NCBI RefSeq assembly: GCF_025660475.1
Contig: NZ_JAOUSF010000005.1
Location: forward strand, 265,795-329,794
DNA length: 64,000 nt
From: Perspicuibacillus lycopersici
GTDB lineage: Bacteria; Bacillota; Bacilli; Bacillales; Caldibacillaceae
Reading direction: 5' to 3'
The position numbers and the translations under genes are program-made. Positions 36,025 through 46,950 of the stretch are shown here, one piece after another. Positions within the stretch are counted from its first letter, which is position 1, and the number at the start of each line of letters is the position of its first letter. The notes below the pieces were generated by a model. It did no database searches, was not told the DNA's origin, and saw only the letters and a list, made by a program, of their open reading frames with translations.

Positions 36025-36705
36025 TTACTCTATCCACTGCACAATATCCTGAATGGATTTTCTTGTTTTTGGTCTTTTTGGATCATTTGCTCGATAACCA
36101 AAGGCAACCATTACCGATACAGCTAAGCGTCCATTTTCTAACAAATCTTCTCTTGTCAAAATTTCTTGGATTTTCTCCATATCAAAGCCTTCCATTGGAC
36201 AGGAATCAATCCCTAGTAATGCGGCGGTTGTCATCATATTAGCTAATGCAATATACGTTTGCTTGCTAGCCCAATCGAGCATTGTTCTTTCACTTTCTAA
36301 AAGCTTTAAATCATGCTCTTGGAAAGTTTTGTATCTGCCCTGAATCGCTTCAAACACCTCAGGAGGAAATCCGTGTACGTTGATCATTTGATTACGTACA
36401 TATTCGGAATCATATTTTACATCCATCATTGTTCGTGCGAGAATCACAACAAAATGACTTGCGGTAGGTGCCTGACCTTGAGCTCCCCAAGCATGCTTTC
36501 GAATTTCCTCTCTTAGCTCTGGCTTTTGAATTACAAGGAATTTCCATGGTTCATATCCACAGGAGCTTGGCGACAATCTCGCCGCTTCTAAAATTAATTG
36601 AAAATCCTCATCGGAAATTTTTTTATTTGGATCAAATGCTTTTGTCGCATGACGAAATTGAAAGGCTGCTAATATTTCTTTTCTTTTAATTACTTTTTCC
36701 TCCAT
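36025..36705 (-). CDS. nitroreductase family NAD(P)H oxidoreductase
   Basis: I choose the ATG at 36705, preceded by GGGAGTGATAATT. This 226-residue flavoenzyme has the family FMN-binding pattern (FRHATKAFD, ARLSPSSCGYEPWKFLVI) and the later GIDSCPMEGFD segment. It is YfkO/NfsB-like and probably reduces quinones or nitro compounds. Confidence 0.9.
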   Translation of the reverse strand: MEEKVIKRKEILAAFQFRHATKAFDPNKKISDEDFQLILEAARLSPSSCGYEPWKFLVIQKPELREEIRKHAWGAQGQAPTASHFVVILARTMMDVKYDSEYVRNQMINVHGFPPEVFEAIQGRYKTFQEHDLKLLESERTMLDWASKQTYIALANMMTTAALLGIDSCPMEGFDMEKIQEILTREDLLENGRLAVSVMVAFGYRANDPKRPKTRKSIQDIVQWIE

Positions 36706-36821
36706 AATTATCACTCCCTTATGTATGATCGTATACTTATTCTTATACTTTCTCCTGGTACATGAATAAATATGAAAAGGATTATTTCATACAAAAGCAT
36801 TTTATCGTTTTTGCAAAAAGA

Positions 36822-36860
36822 AAAAAAGAATTCTGCTTGCACCATTATTTGCGCAGAATT
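36822..36860 (-). terminator. terminator of the threonine aldolase gene
   Basis: AATTCTGC/GCAGAATT stem with a U-rich tail on the minus strand. Confidence 0.75.
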
Positions 36861-36877
36861 TTTATGTGTACGTTGAA

Positions 36878-37906
36878 TTATTTTACTAGTTTTTTCAAAT
36901 CTTCAAGAAAGGCTGTAACGGTTTCTTCTTTCGTTGCCCATGATGTTACTAACCGGATCGAAGAATGGGTTTCATCTACTTTTCCCCAAACTAAAAATGC
37001 ATAATTTTTTTGAAGTTCTACAATTGTATCATTTGGCAAAATCGGAAAAATTTGATTGGTCGAGGATTCGGTTAAAAATGATAGGTTTGCTTCACGTAAA
37101 CCTCGCTTTAGCTTTGCAGCCATCGTATTCGCATGGGTTGCCAATTCAAAGAATAAGTTATCTTTAAATAACTCCATAAATTGAATCCCTAGCAATCTTC
37201 CTTTTGCAAGAAGTGCCCCCCTTTGCTTCATATAAAAACGAAAATCTTCCTTTAAATGATCGCGACAAATAACTAATGCCTCACCAATTAATGCACCATT
37301 TTTTGTCCCGCCAATATAGAAAGCATCAACTAAACTTGGTAGGTCATGCAAACTTACGTCATTTTCCTCCGAACATAATGCAGAGCCAAGGCGTGCGCCA
37401 TCCATAAATAAAAATAAATGATGTGCTTCACAAAATTGTTTCAGCTCCATAAGCTCTTGTTTACGGTATAATGTTCCAATTTCGGTTGAATTAGAAATAT
37501 AGACAAGTTTCGGCTTCACCATATGCTCATCCTCATGTGCTTCTAATACTGCTTGAACATGTGCAGGTGTTAGTTTTCCATCAACTGTGTCAATGGAAAT
37601 GACTTTATGACCAGTTGCCTCAATTGAGCCTGTTTCATGGGTAAAAATATGACCGCTTGTTGCAGAGATAGCAGCTTCATGTGGGCGCAAAAAGGCAGCA
37701 ATCGCAACAAGATTCGTTTGCGTACCGCCAGTTAATAAATGCACCGCGACATTAGAATTTCGCACACTTTGTTTAATTAATTCGATTGCTTTTACTGAAT
37801 ATTGATCTTCTCCATAGCCATTTTCCTGTACTAAATTGGTTTCTACTAATGCTTGTAAAATACTTGGATGTGCACCCTCACTATAGTCATTCTTAAAGCT
37901 GTACAT
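36878..37906 (-). CDS. threonine aldolase family PLP enzyme
   Basis: This 342-residue fold-type I PLP enzyme has the beta-eliminating-lyase pattern: N-terminal NDYSEGAHPSIL, FMDGARLGSAL (D169) and the Schiff-base lysine K202 in IGGTKNGALIGE. It likely splits threonine or allo-threonine to glycine and acetaldehyde. GGAGG precedes the ATG. Confidence 0.88.
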   Translation of the reverse strand: MYSFKNDYSEGAHPSILQALVETNLVQENGYGEDQYSVKAIELIKQSVRNSNVAVHLLTGGTQTNLVAIAAFLRPHEAAISATSGHIFTHETGSIEATGHKVISIDTVDGKLTPAHVQAVLEAHEDEHMVKPKLVYISNSTEIGTLYRKQELMELKQFCEAHHLFLFMDGARLGSALCSEENDVSLHDLPSLVDAFYIGGTKNGALIGEALVICRDHLKEDFRFYMKQRGALLAKGRLLGIQFMELFKDNLFFELATHANTMAAKLKRGLREANLSFLTESSTNQIFPILPNDTIVELQKNYAFLVWGKVDETHSSIRLVTSWATKEETVTAFLEDLKKLVK

Positions 37907-38018
37907 TTCGTAACCTCCAGATAACCTTTTTTTGCCATTATATCACTATTTTCTATGAAAATTGGGTCAACTTTCTATTGATAGCGTTTTCCTCAAAAAA
38001 TATTTTTCCTCATACAAA

Positions 38019-38057
38019 AGCCTCAAAAATGGGAGCAATCCAACATTTTTTGAGGCT
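38019..38057 (-). terminator. terminator of the polyamine operon
   Basis: AGCCTCAAAAA stem (14-base arms with one bulge) followed by T-rich sequence on the minus strand, 27 bases after the NspC stop. Confidence 0.8.
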
Positions 38058-38083
38058 AATAATCGTTTTATATTATTTTGAAA

Positions 38084-39211
38084 TTATGAAAGTCGTGCTT
38101 TAAAATCTTGATAGCCGAATTTCTTTACAATATGGCAGTCGCCATTTTTATCTTGAAGTGCAATCGTAGGTAACGCCATTCCATTGAAGGTATTCGTTTT
38201 TACCATCGAATAAATTGCCATATCTCCAAAAACAAGACGATCACCATAGGATAGTGGCTTATCAAAGGAATAATCTCCAATTACGTCACCAGCAAGGCAC
38301 GTTTGCCCGCCAAGTCGATACGTATATGGTTTTTCCCCTGGTTCGCCAGATTCAAGTAACGGCGGGCGATAAGGCATTTCTAATACATCTGGCATATGAC
38401 AAGTTGCCGATGTATCAAGAATCGCAATGTCGATACCATTGTTGACAGTATCTAGCACACTAGTTACCAAATAACCTGCATTTAATGCGATTGCCTCGCC
38501 TGGCTCTAAATAAACCTTCAAATTATACTTATCTTGCATCCGTTTAATACAGTTTTCTAATAACGGGATATTGTAGCCTTCTCGTGTAATATGATGTCCA
38601 CCACCAAAATTAATCCATTCCATTTGTGGTAGCCATTGGCCAAATTTTTCTTCTACGGCATCCAATGTTGTTGCTAAATCATCTGCATCTTGCTGGCAAA
38701 GCGTATGGAAATGTAAGCCAGACACATTAGCTAATAAATCTGGTCGGAAATTTTTCTCGGTTACACCAAATCTCGAGCCAGGAGCACAAGGATCATAAAT
38801 TTCATGACCTTCCTGTGTCGAGTGTTCTGGATTGATGCGGAGCCCAATTTTTTTTCCAGCCGTTATCACTCTTTCTCCAAATCTCTCAAGCTGAGAAAAG
38901 GAATTAAAAATAATATGATCACAAAGGGCGATAATTTCATCAATTTCATCTTCACGGTAGGCTGGAGCAAAGACATGATTCTCTTTCCCCATTTCTTCAT
39001 AGCCTAGACGAGCTTCATATAAACCACTTGCTGTTGTACCGCTTAAATATTCACCAATTAGCGGATAGGTAGCAAACATTGAGAATGCCTTTTGTGCCAA
39101 AATAATCTTACATCCTGTTCGTTCCATGACACCGTTTAGGATTTTCAGATTTTTCTCTAGTAGATTTTCATCTACAACAAAGCTTGGCGTTGGTAAATCA
39201 TTGAATCGCAT
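38084..39211 (-). CDS. nspC: carboxy(nor)spermidine decarboxylase
   Basis: This 375-residue alanine-racemase-fold decarboxylase has the PLP lysine K41 in ILAQKAFSMF. It also has GSRFGVT, WINFGGGHHI, LEPGEAIALNAGYL and the DTSATCHMPDVLEMPYRP segment. It converts carboxynorspermidine or carboxyspermidine to the polyamine. Its ATG overlaps the TAA of the upstream synthase gene (TAATG), so the two are coupled. Whether the product is spermidine or norspermidine cannot be told from sequence alone; spermidine is likelier in this group. Confidence 0.93.
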   Translation of the reverse strand: MRFNDLPTPSFVVDENLLEKNLKILNGVMERTGCKIILAQKAFSMFATYPLIGEYLSGTTASGLYEARLGYEEMGKENHVFAPAYREDEIDEIIALCDHIIFNSFSQLERFGERVITAGKKIGLRINPEHSTQEGHEIYDPCAPGSRFGVTEKNFRPDLLANVSGLHFHTLCQQDADDLATTLDAVEEKFGQWLPQMEWINFGGGHHITREGYNIPLLENCIKRMQDKYNLKVYLEPGEAIALNAGYLVTSVLDTVNNGIDIAILDTSATCHMPDVLEMPYRPPLLESGEPGEKPYTYRLGGQTCLAGDVIGDYSFDKPLSYGDRLVFGDMAIYSMVKTNTFNGMALPTIALQDKNGDCHIVKKFGYQDFKARLS

Positions 39212-40410
39212 TAGTCCACTAACTCCGGATCAAAGCTTTCTTTCCAAGGAAGTCCCCATTTGTTTAGAGCTTCCATGAATGGATCTGGATCAAACTCTTC
39301 CATATTGTAAACTCCAGCTTTGTTCCATTTTCCTGTTAAAATCATCATGGCACCTATCATGGCAGGTACACCTGTTGTGTAAGAAACTGCTTGTGAACCA
39401 ACTTCACGATAACATTCTTCATGATCACAAACATTATATAGGTAGTAAGTCTTCTCTTTTCCATCTTTTTTTCCACGGAAAATAACGCCAATATTCGTTT
39501 TTCCTTTTGTACGTGGTCCAAGAGATGCTGGATCAGGTAGGACTGCTTTTAAAAATTGTAATGGAATAATTTGCTTTCCTTCAAATTCGATTGGTTCAAT
39601 GGAAGTCATTCCAACATTTTCTAGTGCTTTTAAATGTGTTAAATAGCTTTGACCAAATGTCATGAAGAAACGAATTCTCTTCACGCCAGGAATGTTCAAT
39701 GCTAGTGATTCAATCTCTTCATGGTGCAACAAGTACATATCCTTTTCACCAACTTCTGGGAAGTTGTAGACACGTTTAATTTCCATTGGTTTAGTTTCTA
39801 CCCATTGACCGTTTTCCCAATAACTACCGTTAGCAGATACTTCACGAATATTGATTTCAGGGTTGAAGTTTGTAGCAAATGGATAGCCGTGATCCCCTGC
39901 GTTACAGTCTAGAATATCTATGTATTCTATTTCATCAAAATGATGCTTTAATGCATAGGCAGAGAATACACTTGTTACGCCTGGATCAAAACCGCTTCCT
40001 AATAATGCAGTAATTCCAGCTTCTTCAAAACGCTCACGGTACGCCCATTGCCAGCTGTATTCAAATTTTGCAGTATCTTCTGGCTCATAGTTTGCAGTAT
40101 CTAAATAATGTGTTTTTGTTGCAAGACATGCATCCATAATTGCTAAATCTTGGTATGGTAATGCTAAGTTTACGACAATATCTGGTTTTACTGCTTCGAT
40201 TAATGCAATTAATTCCTCTACATTGTTTGCATCTACTTGTGCAGTTGTAATTTTTGTTTTGCCACCATCCAATTTTTCTTTTAATGCATCACATTTCGCT
40301 TTCGTACGGCTTGCAATACAAATTTCCTCGAATACTTCGCTATTTTGTACCATTTTGTGAATGGCAACAGATGCTACGCCGCCAGCTCCAATAACAAGTG
40401 CTTTTCCCAT
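39211..40410 (-). CDS. carboxy(nor)spermidine synthase (saccharopine dehydrogenase-like)
   Basis: I choose the ATG at 40410, preceded by TAGGAGATAG. This 399-residue NADPH-dependent enzyme has an N-terminal Rossmann motif (VIGAGGVASVA), then EICIASRTKAKC and LGSGFDPGVTSVFSAYA. It condenses aspartate semialdehyde with putrescine (or diaminopropane). The decarboxylase gene follows with one-base overlap. Expression is preceded by a long structured leader with its own promoter and terminator. Confidence 0.92.
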   Translation of the reverse strand: MGKALVIGAGGVASVAIHKMVQNSEVFEEICIASRTKAKCDALKEKLDGGKTKITTAQVDANNVEELIALIEAVKPDIVVNLALPYQDLAIMDACLATKTHYLDTANYEPEDTAKFEYSWQWAYRERFEEAGITALLGSGFDPGVTSVFSAYALKHHFDEIEYIDILDCNAGDHGYPFATNFNPEINIREVSANGSYWENGQWVETKPMEIKRVYNFPEVGEKDMYLLHHEEIESLALNIPGVKRIRFFMTFGQSYLTHLKALENVGMTSIEPIEFEGKQIIPLQFLKAVLPDPASLGPRTKGKTNIGVIFRGKKDGKEKTYYLYNVCDHEECYREVGSQAVSYTTGVPAMIGAMMILTGKWNKAGVYNMEEFDPDPFMEALNKWGLPWKESFDPELVD

Positions 40411-40868
40411 TATTCTATCTCCTATCATCTAAAATTTTCCAAATAAAAAAGCAAGTGCATCACGCGCTCGTTGCGTATCACTTGCTTCGATATAAAATAA
40501 TATTAAAAAAGCGTAAGGATAAACCTGAACTTATTCAGGGATATGCTTCTGCCATAACATTCAAATAATCTATGGAAAAAAAGCTTTTTAATATTCAAGT
40601 ATATCATTGACCATTTAGAGTCTATATAGCAAATAATTACTTTTACTACTCTTATTGACCGTTTCACAAGTTGATATGCATTTGCACTGGTTGTAAAGTA
40701 ACCAACTTATAAAATTTGAGCTTTTAACTCAATCAATAAGGCAACCAAAGTTGCCAATCGGCATTTGACCAGGCACACCGTTGCCTAATTTCCCTCAAGA
40801 TGAGGAGGTCAAAATTATCTGCTTGGAAAGACTCTATCTCTTGAATATTTGCTTTCCAAATTAACAAC
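40411..40868 (-). ncRNA. long structured 5' leader of the polyamine operon
   Basis: The minus-strand RNA begins near 40868. It contains an 8-bp hairpin (40823-40859, TTGGAAAG), then a three-way junction closed by TTTGACC/GGTCAAA (40764-40813) with arms CCTC/GAGG and AGGCA/TGCCT, then GGCAAC/GTTGCC (40740-40755). A CCTGAA/TTCAGG hairpin follows nearer the gene. The leader ends at a full terminator just before the start codon. This layout suggests a riboswitch or other attenuator, but no known class was matched. Confidence 0.55.
40442..40487 (-). terminator. leader terminator before the synthase gene
   Basis: AAGCAAGTG/CACTTGCTT stem with six U in the minus-strand transcript lies 32 bases before the start codon. 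Full-length transcription must read through it, a sign of attenuation. Confidence 0.75.
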
Positions 40869-40874
40869 TAGTTC

Positions 40875-40903
40875 ATATTACCAAGTTCCTATGAAAATTT
40901 CAA
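40875..40903 (-). promoter_or_regulatory. promoter of the polyamine operon
   Basis: On the minus strand -35 TTGAAA (40898-40903), a 17-base spacer and -10 TAATAT (40875-40880). It lies about 80 bases after the YkpA terminator and about 465 before the synthase start. Confidence 0.7.
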
Positions 40904-40979
40904 TAAAAAATAACAAATTTCTATGAAATTATTTTATTTTTTTCTTAAATGCCCTCCATATGCAAATATAGGTCCATAG

Positions 40980-41015
40980 AAAAAGGATATCCAATTTCCG
41001 CTGGATATCCTTTTT
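40980..41015 (-). terminator. terminator of the ABC-F gene
   Basis: AAAAAGGATATCCA/TGGATATCCTTTTT, perfect 14-bp arms, 4 bases after the stop. Confidence 0.88.
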
Positions 41016-41018
41016 CTG

Positions 41019-42671
<1,653 letters not shown>

Positions 42672-42719
42672 TTATACCATTAATTGAAGCGTTTCGCGAA
42701 TTGTTTTCTTTTACCAAAT

Positions 42720-42777
42720 AAAAAATGCCTGCTTCCACGTGGAATTTATACATTCCAGATGAAACAAGCATTTTTTC
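42720..42777. terminator. hairpin between cspA and ykpA
   Basis: ATGC...GCAT outer stem with inner GGAAT/ATTCC and flanking A- and T-runs on both strands. It could end transcripts coming from either side. Confidence 0.6.
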
Positions 42778-42784
42778 AGAAAAG

Positions 42785-42814
42785 AAAAAAGGACTCCTTT
42801 GGAGAGTCCTTTTT
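42785..42814 (-). terminator. terminator of the cold-shock gene
   Basis: AAAAAGGACTC/GAGTCCTTTTT stem, 8 bases after the stop. Confidence 0.85.
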
Positions 42815-42821
42815 AAAAAGA

Positions 42822-43022
42822 TTAAAGTTTAACTACGTTAGTAGCTTGAAGACCGCGTTGACCTTGCTCAGTGTCAAAAGAAACTTTTTGACCTTCTTCT
42901 AAAGTTTTAAAACCTTCGCCTTGGATAGCTGAGAAATGTACGAATACGTCGTCTCCACCTTGTACTTCGATGAAACCGAAACCTTTTTCTGCGTTAAACC
43001 ATTTAACTGTACCTTGTTGCAT
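42822..43022 (-). CDS. cspA: cold-shock protein
   Basis: This 66-residue OB-fold protein has RNP1 KGFGFI and RNP2 VFVHF. The ATG at 43022 (AAGGAGATTACACATT upstream) gives the usual length; the longer frame to 43079 lies in the leader. It binds single-stranded RNA as a chaperone. The preceding 80-100 bases may be the long untranslated leader typical of csp genes. Confidence 0.95.
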   Translation of the reverse strand: MQQGTVKWFNAEKGFGFIEVQGGDDVFVHFSAIQGEGFKTLEEGQKVSFDTEQGQRGLQATNVVKL

Positions 43023-43323
43023 AATGTGTAATCTCCTTATGTGGAACCTTATCCACGTTTTATTACTATTTGTGTTCATTTAGATATCAAAGGCGAAAAG
43101 TTTTAAAGACTTATTCTTTCCTTACATCCCGAACAAAAATAACATCCTTATTGTACCTCGTATTTTTTAAAAAAGCAACCTTTTGGAGAAAATATATTAA
43201 ATTTAATTTAGATTTTTTTATGAATGATGGAAAGGAATAGATAAACTCATGTTTATAGCTACCCTTCCTTAGGACGTATACAGGTCTCGAAGGCAATCTT
43301 TCCATAAGTTGAGTGCATTGTAC

Positions 43324-43356
43324 AAAAAAAACCGTTGATGCTTTTTACATCAACGG
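43324..43356 (-). terminator. terminator of the second aldo-keto reductase gene
   Basis: CCGTTGATG/CATCAACGG stem with eight U on the minus strand. Confidence 0.88.
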
Positions 43357-43372
43357 CAGTTTCTTTATCCTA

Positions 43373-44320
43373 TTAAATTGACAAGATTTCTTCAATTTGT
43401 TGTAGAGTTTCTTCTTTTAACTTAACTCCAGATGCTTTAACGTTTTCCTCTAGTTGTTCTGGACGGCTTGCACCAACTAGCGCACTGGCAACGTTTGGCT
43501 GTCTTAAGATCCAAGCGATTGCTAGTTGCGATAGTGTGAGATTTTCCGTTTCTGCGATTTTTTTAAGATTTTCTACTTTTTCTAAGTTTTCTTCGGTTAG
43601 TACGTGATTCATGGACTGAATACTCTCTTGGGCAGCCCGGCTACCTGCAGGTGCTGCTTCGCCTTTTTTGTATTTTCCTGTCAAAACACCTTGTGCTAAT
43701 GGGGAAAATACTACTTGACCAATTCCATGCTTTTCACTCACTGGAATAATTTCCTTTTCAATATTTCTATGCAGCATACTATAATTTGGTTGATTAACTA
43801 CAATTCGATCCAATAGCTTTTTATCAGCAATATGAACAGCCTCACTCATTTGCTCTGCTGTCCATTCACTAACACCAAAGTAAAGCACTTTTCCTTGTCT
43901 AACCAAATCATCTAGTGCGCGTAATGTTTCTTCTAATGGTGTTTCAGGATGATAACGGTGACAATAATAGATGTCAATATAATCCGTTCCAAGTCTTTTT
44001 AAACTAGCATGACATTGCTCCATAATATGCTTACGTGATAGTCCAGCATCATTTGGACCATCGCCCATTTTCCCAAAAACCTTTGTAGCTAATACGTAGG
44101 AGCTTCTATCATATTTACTTAATGCTTTTCCTACTACCTTCTCTGCTTCCCCACGCATATAAACATTAGCCGTATCAAAAAAATTAATTCCTAGCTCATA
44201 TGCTTTATCAATTGATGCTGTAGCATTATTTTCCTCCACATATCCACCATACGTTAACCAGCTGCCTAGACTTATTTCACTTACTTTAAGACCAGTATTA
44301 CCTAAACGACGATACTCCAT
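43373..44320 (-). CDS. aldo/keto reductase, potassium-channel beta-subunit-like
   Basis: I choose the ATG at 44320; GTG at 44326 is closer to GGGGAG and possible. The 315-residue protein has the tetrad DTANVYMRG (D, Y), ATKVFG (K) and YYCHRYHPE (H). The pattern WTAEQ/NQPNYSMLHR is of the Shaker-beta/YhdN group. It reduces aldehydes with NADPH. The tetrad is in the usual order, and the protein differs in subgroup from the reductase at 16630. Confidence 0.9.
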   Translation of the reverse strand: MEYRRLGNTGLKVSEISLGSWLTYGGYVEENNATASIDKAYELGINFFDTANVYMRGEAEKVVGKALSKYDRSSYVLATKVFGKMGDGPNDAGLSRKHIMEQCHASLKRLGTDYIDIYYCHRYHPETPLEETLRALDDLVRQGKVLYFGVSEWTAEQMSEAVHIADKKLLDRIVVNQPNYSMLHRNIEKEIIPVSEKHGIGQVVFSPLAQGVLTGKYKKGEAAPAGSRAAQESIQSMNHVLTEENLEKVENLKKIAETENLTLSQLAIAWILRQPNVASALVGASRPEQLEENVKASGVKLKEETLQQIEEILSI

Positions 44321-44622
44321 TTTCACGTACTCCCCTTTAAATATGAATTATTTCGGAATATGCTTGTATTCCTAACAGCTTCATTTTAACACGTATGCCC
44401 AAAAGTCTCTTCTAATAAGTACTGAAAATTTCAAAAAAAGAGGATGTTTTAATGATAAGAATAAATTGGATTTCTGTTTTAGGGGACGCTTTCCGCTTGC
44501 CTGGCTCGAGCCCTTCACTCCAATCAGTCTCCAAAATTATCCAATTATCGAAAGTTTAGGAATTTTCTCGAAAAATTTACTTCTGTACCAGCCTTCTTCT
44601 ACCTTTCTATTAATTATACTTC
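44321..44622. other. intergenic region with repeat-like fragment
   Basis: No gene was recognised. A stretch at about 44478-44530 (GGGGACGCTTTCCGC, GGCTCGAGCCC) is GC-rich and resembles a fragment of the fold-back repeat type seen at 18931. The rest is AT-rich promoter sequence. Confidence 0.4.
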
Positions 44623-46452
44623 CTATAATTCTGATAAAAACTTTAGCGTTCTACTAATTTCTTCGATATGATTTTTATCTGCCCAAAGAATGAAAAAGTT
44701 ATATGTCATTCCGTTCAGTACGACTGGTGTTGGGTAACGTACAATTAGAGATGCTTGATGGTTCATTTGTGGCGGTTGATCTTCGGATGGAAAAATAAAA
44801 CAAGCTTCCTCGTTTTGAATTTGCGTCGGAATAATATGTGGCTCTGATCCATAAGGCATCAATTGATGGTATGCGTCACTATGACATACCTCTTCTAACG
44901 ATGCATTGGACGCAAGTGCAGAAACTTGGAAAAATCCATCCTCACCTTCAAAACGATCCTCAGAAAGTAATGATGGTGCCCAGCTAGCCGGAAATTGCAA
45001 TTGTACTTTTAATCTTGTATTTGTATATGTTTGTTTCATCAGAGACGTTAGAACAGGAGACCATTGTAAGGAGACAATATTGCCACCCTTTACTAATGGA
45101 ATTGGAACAAGATGATTAAGATCGAGTAACCAAATTTCACTCGCACCTGTTTCTAGTGTACATCCAGATAAATACGCAACCTTTCTCCCATTAGGAGTCC
45201 AAGTAACTGGTGTGCCATAACAATTCGATATCGCCACCGTTCGATCTCTCGTTCCTTGCTTATCAGTAGTTCGAATAAGAGAAAAATATCCCCTATCCTC
45301 AAAAGTACTGGAACTATAAGCAATACTCGAGAAATCACTAGACCATTCTGGATAATAATTTTTCCCAAGTGGTCCCCCCGGAACGTCAAAAATTCTTCCG
45401 GTTGCTAGTTCGATCGTCTTTAATAAGGATACACTCGCTCCTGGTGTAGTATAAAGCGCATAGGTTCCGTCTGGTGAAAGCCGGATATTGTTTCGCCTTC
45501 CTTCATTATTCTCGGTTAATTGTTGTTTACTGCTTCCATCACTTCGCATTCGGAATAACTGGCTGACTCCGAAAGCATCTGTTGCCTGAAATAAAAGTTC
45601 TTCCCCATTTGGGAACCATTGCACATCTGATACATTTTGCTGGCTTATTTTTTGCGCCTGGTGAGTTCCAACATGATAAATTGTGATTTCATTTTGTTTG
45701 GAATAGACTAGCTTTTGACTATCTGGTGACCAATCGACAAATACCCCAAGCCCTTCGGAAAACTGATCGATACTAGCAATGGTATTATTAGCTAGATTTA
45801 TAACGTAAAGGATCGCGTTTTTACCAACAAATGCAATTTTACTACTATCTGGTGACCAGAACGGGATGGAAAAAGACTCCCCTAATCCTAAGGTAATTTG
45901 CTGGCTTGCACCATTACTCGGGTAATATAGCCATAGATCATAATTTCCACTTTGATTAGAAAAATAGGCAAGCCTTCCCTGACCGCCTGGTGGTGCATAT
46001 GGAATGAGTAGTCTCATCCCTGGAAAAAGCACATCCGATGTTAGCTGATTTGCTTGGCGGAGCCGGTTTATGTTCACTTGTCCATTCGTCGTAACATTAT
46101 ATCGTCTCGCAATTAAATATAGTGAATCCCCAGGTTGCACGACATAATACGATACGCCAGGAGGAATCTTCAAAAGTTGTTCTGGAAAAATCACATATGG
46201 TGGCTGCAGTCCATTCGCAGCAATAATTACTGACGGGTCAATCCCATAAGCTTGGGCAATTTGATTAACAGTGTCCCCTTGCTTTACTCGATATACATCT
46301 ACACCTGGTGGTATTGATAGTTGTTGGCCAACGAAAATTGTGTACGGTGGCGCAATATTATTTGCCGCTATTAAGGATTCCACTGGTAGGCTCCAGCGAT
46401 TGGCAATGTTAAATAAAGTATCATTTGGCCGAACCGTATAAAAGCTTTGCAT
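44623..46452 (-). CDS. LysM-domain protein with TolB-type beta-propeller
   Basis: I choose the ATG at 46452 (GGGAGGG upstream). The 609-residue protein has three LysM repeats at the N-terminus (about 1-45, 50-100, 100-160; e.g. YTVRPNDTLFNIA, YRVKQGDTVNQIA, YVVQPGDSLYLIA). A six- to seven-bladed TolB/PD40-like propeller follows, with SPDSSKIAFV-type blades (170-480), then a C-terminal domain of about 120 residues. No signal peptide is obvious. It likely binds peptidoglycan or a spore surface, as many Bacillales LysM proteins do. Confidence 0.85.
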   Translation of the reverse strand: MQSFYTVRPNDTLFNIANRWSLPVESLIAANNIAPPYTIFVGQQLSIPPGVDVYRVKQGDTVNQIAQAYGIDPSVIIAANGLQPPYVIFPEQLLKIPPGVSYYVVQPGDSLYLIARRYNVTTNGQVNINRLRQANQLTSDVLFPGMRLLIPYAPPGGQGRLAYFSNQSGNYDLWLYYPSNGASQQITLGLGESFSIPFWSPDSSKIAFVGKNAILYVINLANNTIASIDQFSEGLGVFVDWSPDSQKLVYSKQNEITIYHVGTHQAQKISQQNVSDVQWFPNGEELLFQATDAFGVSQLFRMRSDGSSKQQLTENNEGRRNNIRLSPDGTYALYTTPGASVSLLKTIELATGRIFDVPGGPLGKNYYPEWSSDFSSIAYSSSTFEDRGYFSLIRTTDKQGTRDRTVAISNCYGTPVTWTPNGRKVAYLSGCTLETGASEIWLLDLNHLVPIPLVKGGNIVSLQWSPVLTSLMKQTYTNTRLKVQLQFPASWAPSLLSEDRFEGEDGFFQVSALASNASLEEVCHSDAYHQLMPYGSEPHIIPTQIQNEEACFIFPSEDQPPQMNHQASLIVRYPTPVVLNGMTYNFFILWADKNHIEEISRTLKFLSEL

Positions 46453-46737
46453 CAGATTCCCTCCCATTCTCCCTTTCATACTTTAAGTAAAAAATTGATT
46501 GAGCATTTGTCTACAATAAATCATTCATCCCAAAAGAATAATTAAATAGTACATACTAAATTCCCACGAAATATTTAGCTTCCATCCAACTGTATGCATC
46601 AGGCTTTTCCTGTATGAATGTTTCTACTTAATATAGTAGATTTAACTTGGGTGAAACTAACCATCGCTTTTTGATTCGACAGCAATTTAGAAAAAGAACG
46701 AGAAGAATTCGAGTTATTTTTTAAAATAGTCTTTAAA

Positions 46738-46777
46738 ATACGAACGTTTTGTAATATAATTTAATTAATGTTCGATA
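46738..46777 (+). promoter_or_regulatory. promoter with PurR-box-like inverted sites
   Basis: -10 TATAAT at 46755-46760 lies between CGAAC (46741) and GTTCG (46770), an inverted pair like the two PurR boxes that flank B. subtilis purine promoters. The -35 is weak (TTTAAA). It drives the riboswitch transcript. Confidence 0.55.
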
Positions 46778-46856
46778 ATACCCCTTATAATCCTAGTAAT
46801 AAGGTCTAGGAGTTTCTACAGAGTAACCGTAAATTACTCTACTATGGACGGTAGTA
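46778..46856 (+). ncRNA. guanine-class purine riboswitch aptamer
   Basis: The three-stem purine aptamer is recognisable: TATAATCCTAG, AAGGTCTAGGAG, TTTCTAC, ACCGTAAAT and CTACTATGG. P3 is AGAGTA/TACTCT. The discriminating residue (position 74 in xpt numbering) is C in TACTATG, so guanine or hypoxanthine is the expected ligand. P1 is imperfect. A terminator follows 14 bases later, giving OFF control. Confidence 0.9.
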
Positions 46857-46869
46857 TATTCTTAGGAAT

Positions 46870-46900
46870 AACCGCTCCGTTTACGCATAGCGGTTTTTTT
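46870..46900 (+). terminator. riboswitch expression-platform terminator
   Basis: AACCGCT/AGCGGTT stem plus seven T, 50 bases before the permease start. Confidence 0.85.
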
Positions 46901-46950
46901 ATTTTCTAAGAGCCTTCCATTTTGTTCGGGGATGGAAAAGGAGAAGAAGG

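Noticed and set aside
40411..40868. SAM, lysine or T-box riboswitch in the polyamine leader
   Set aside because: The conserved sequence blocks of these classes, as I know them, are absent; only general structure is present.
43111..43305. 64-codon minus-strand ORF upstream of cspA
   Set aside because: No ribosome site, and it overlaps the likely cspA promoter and leader region.
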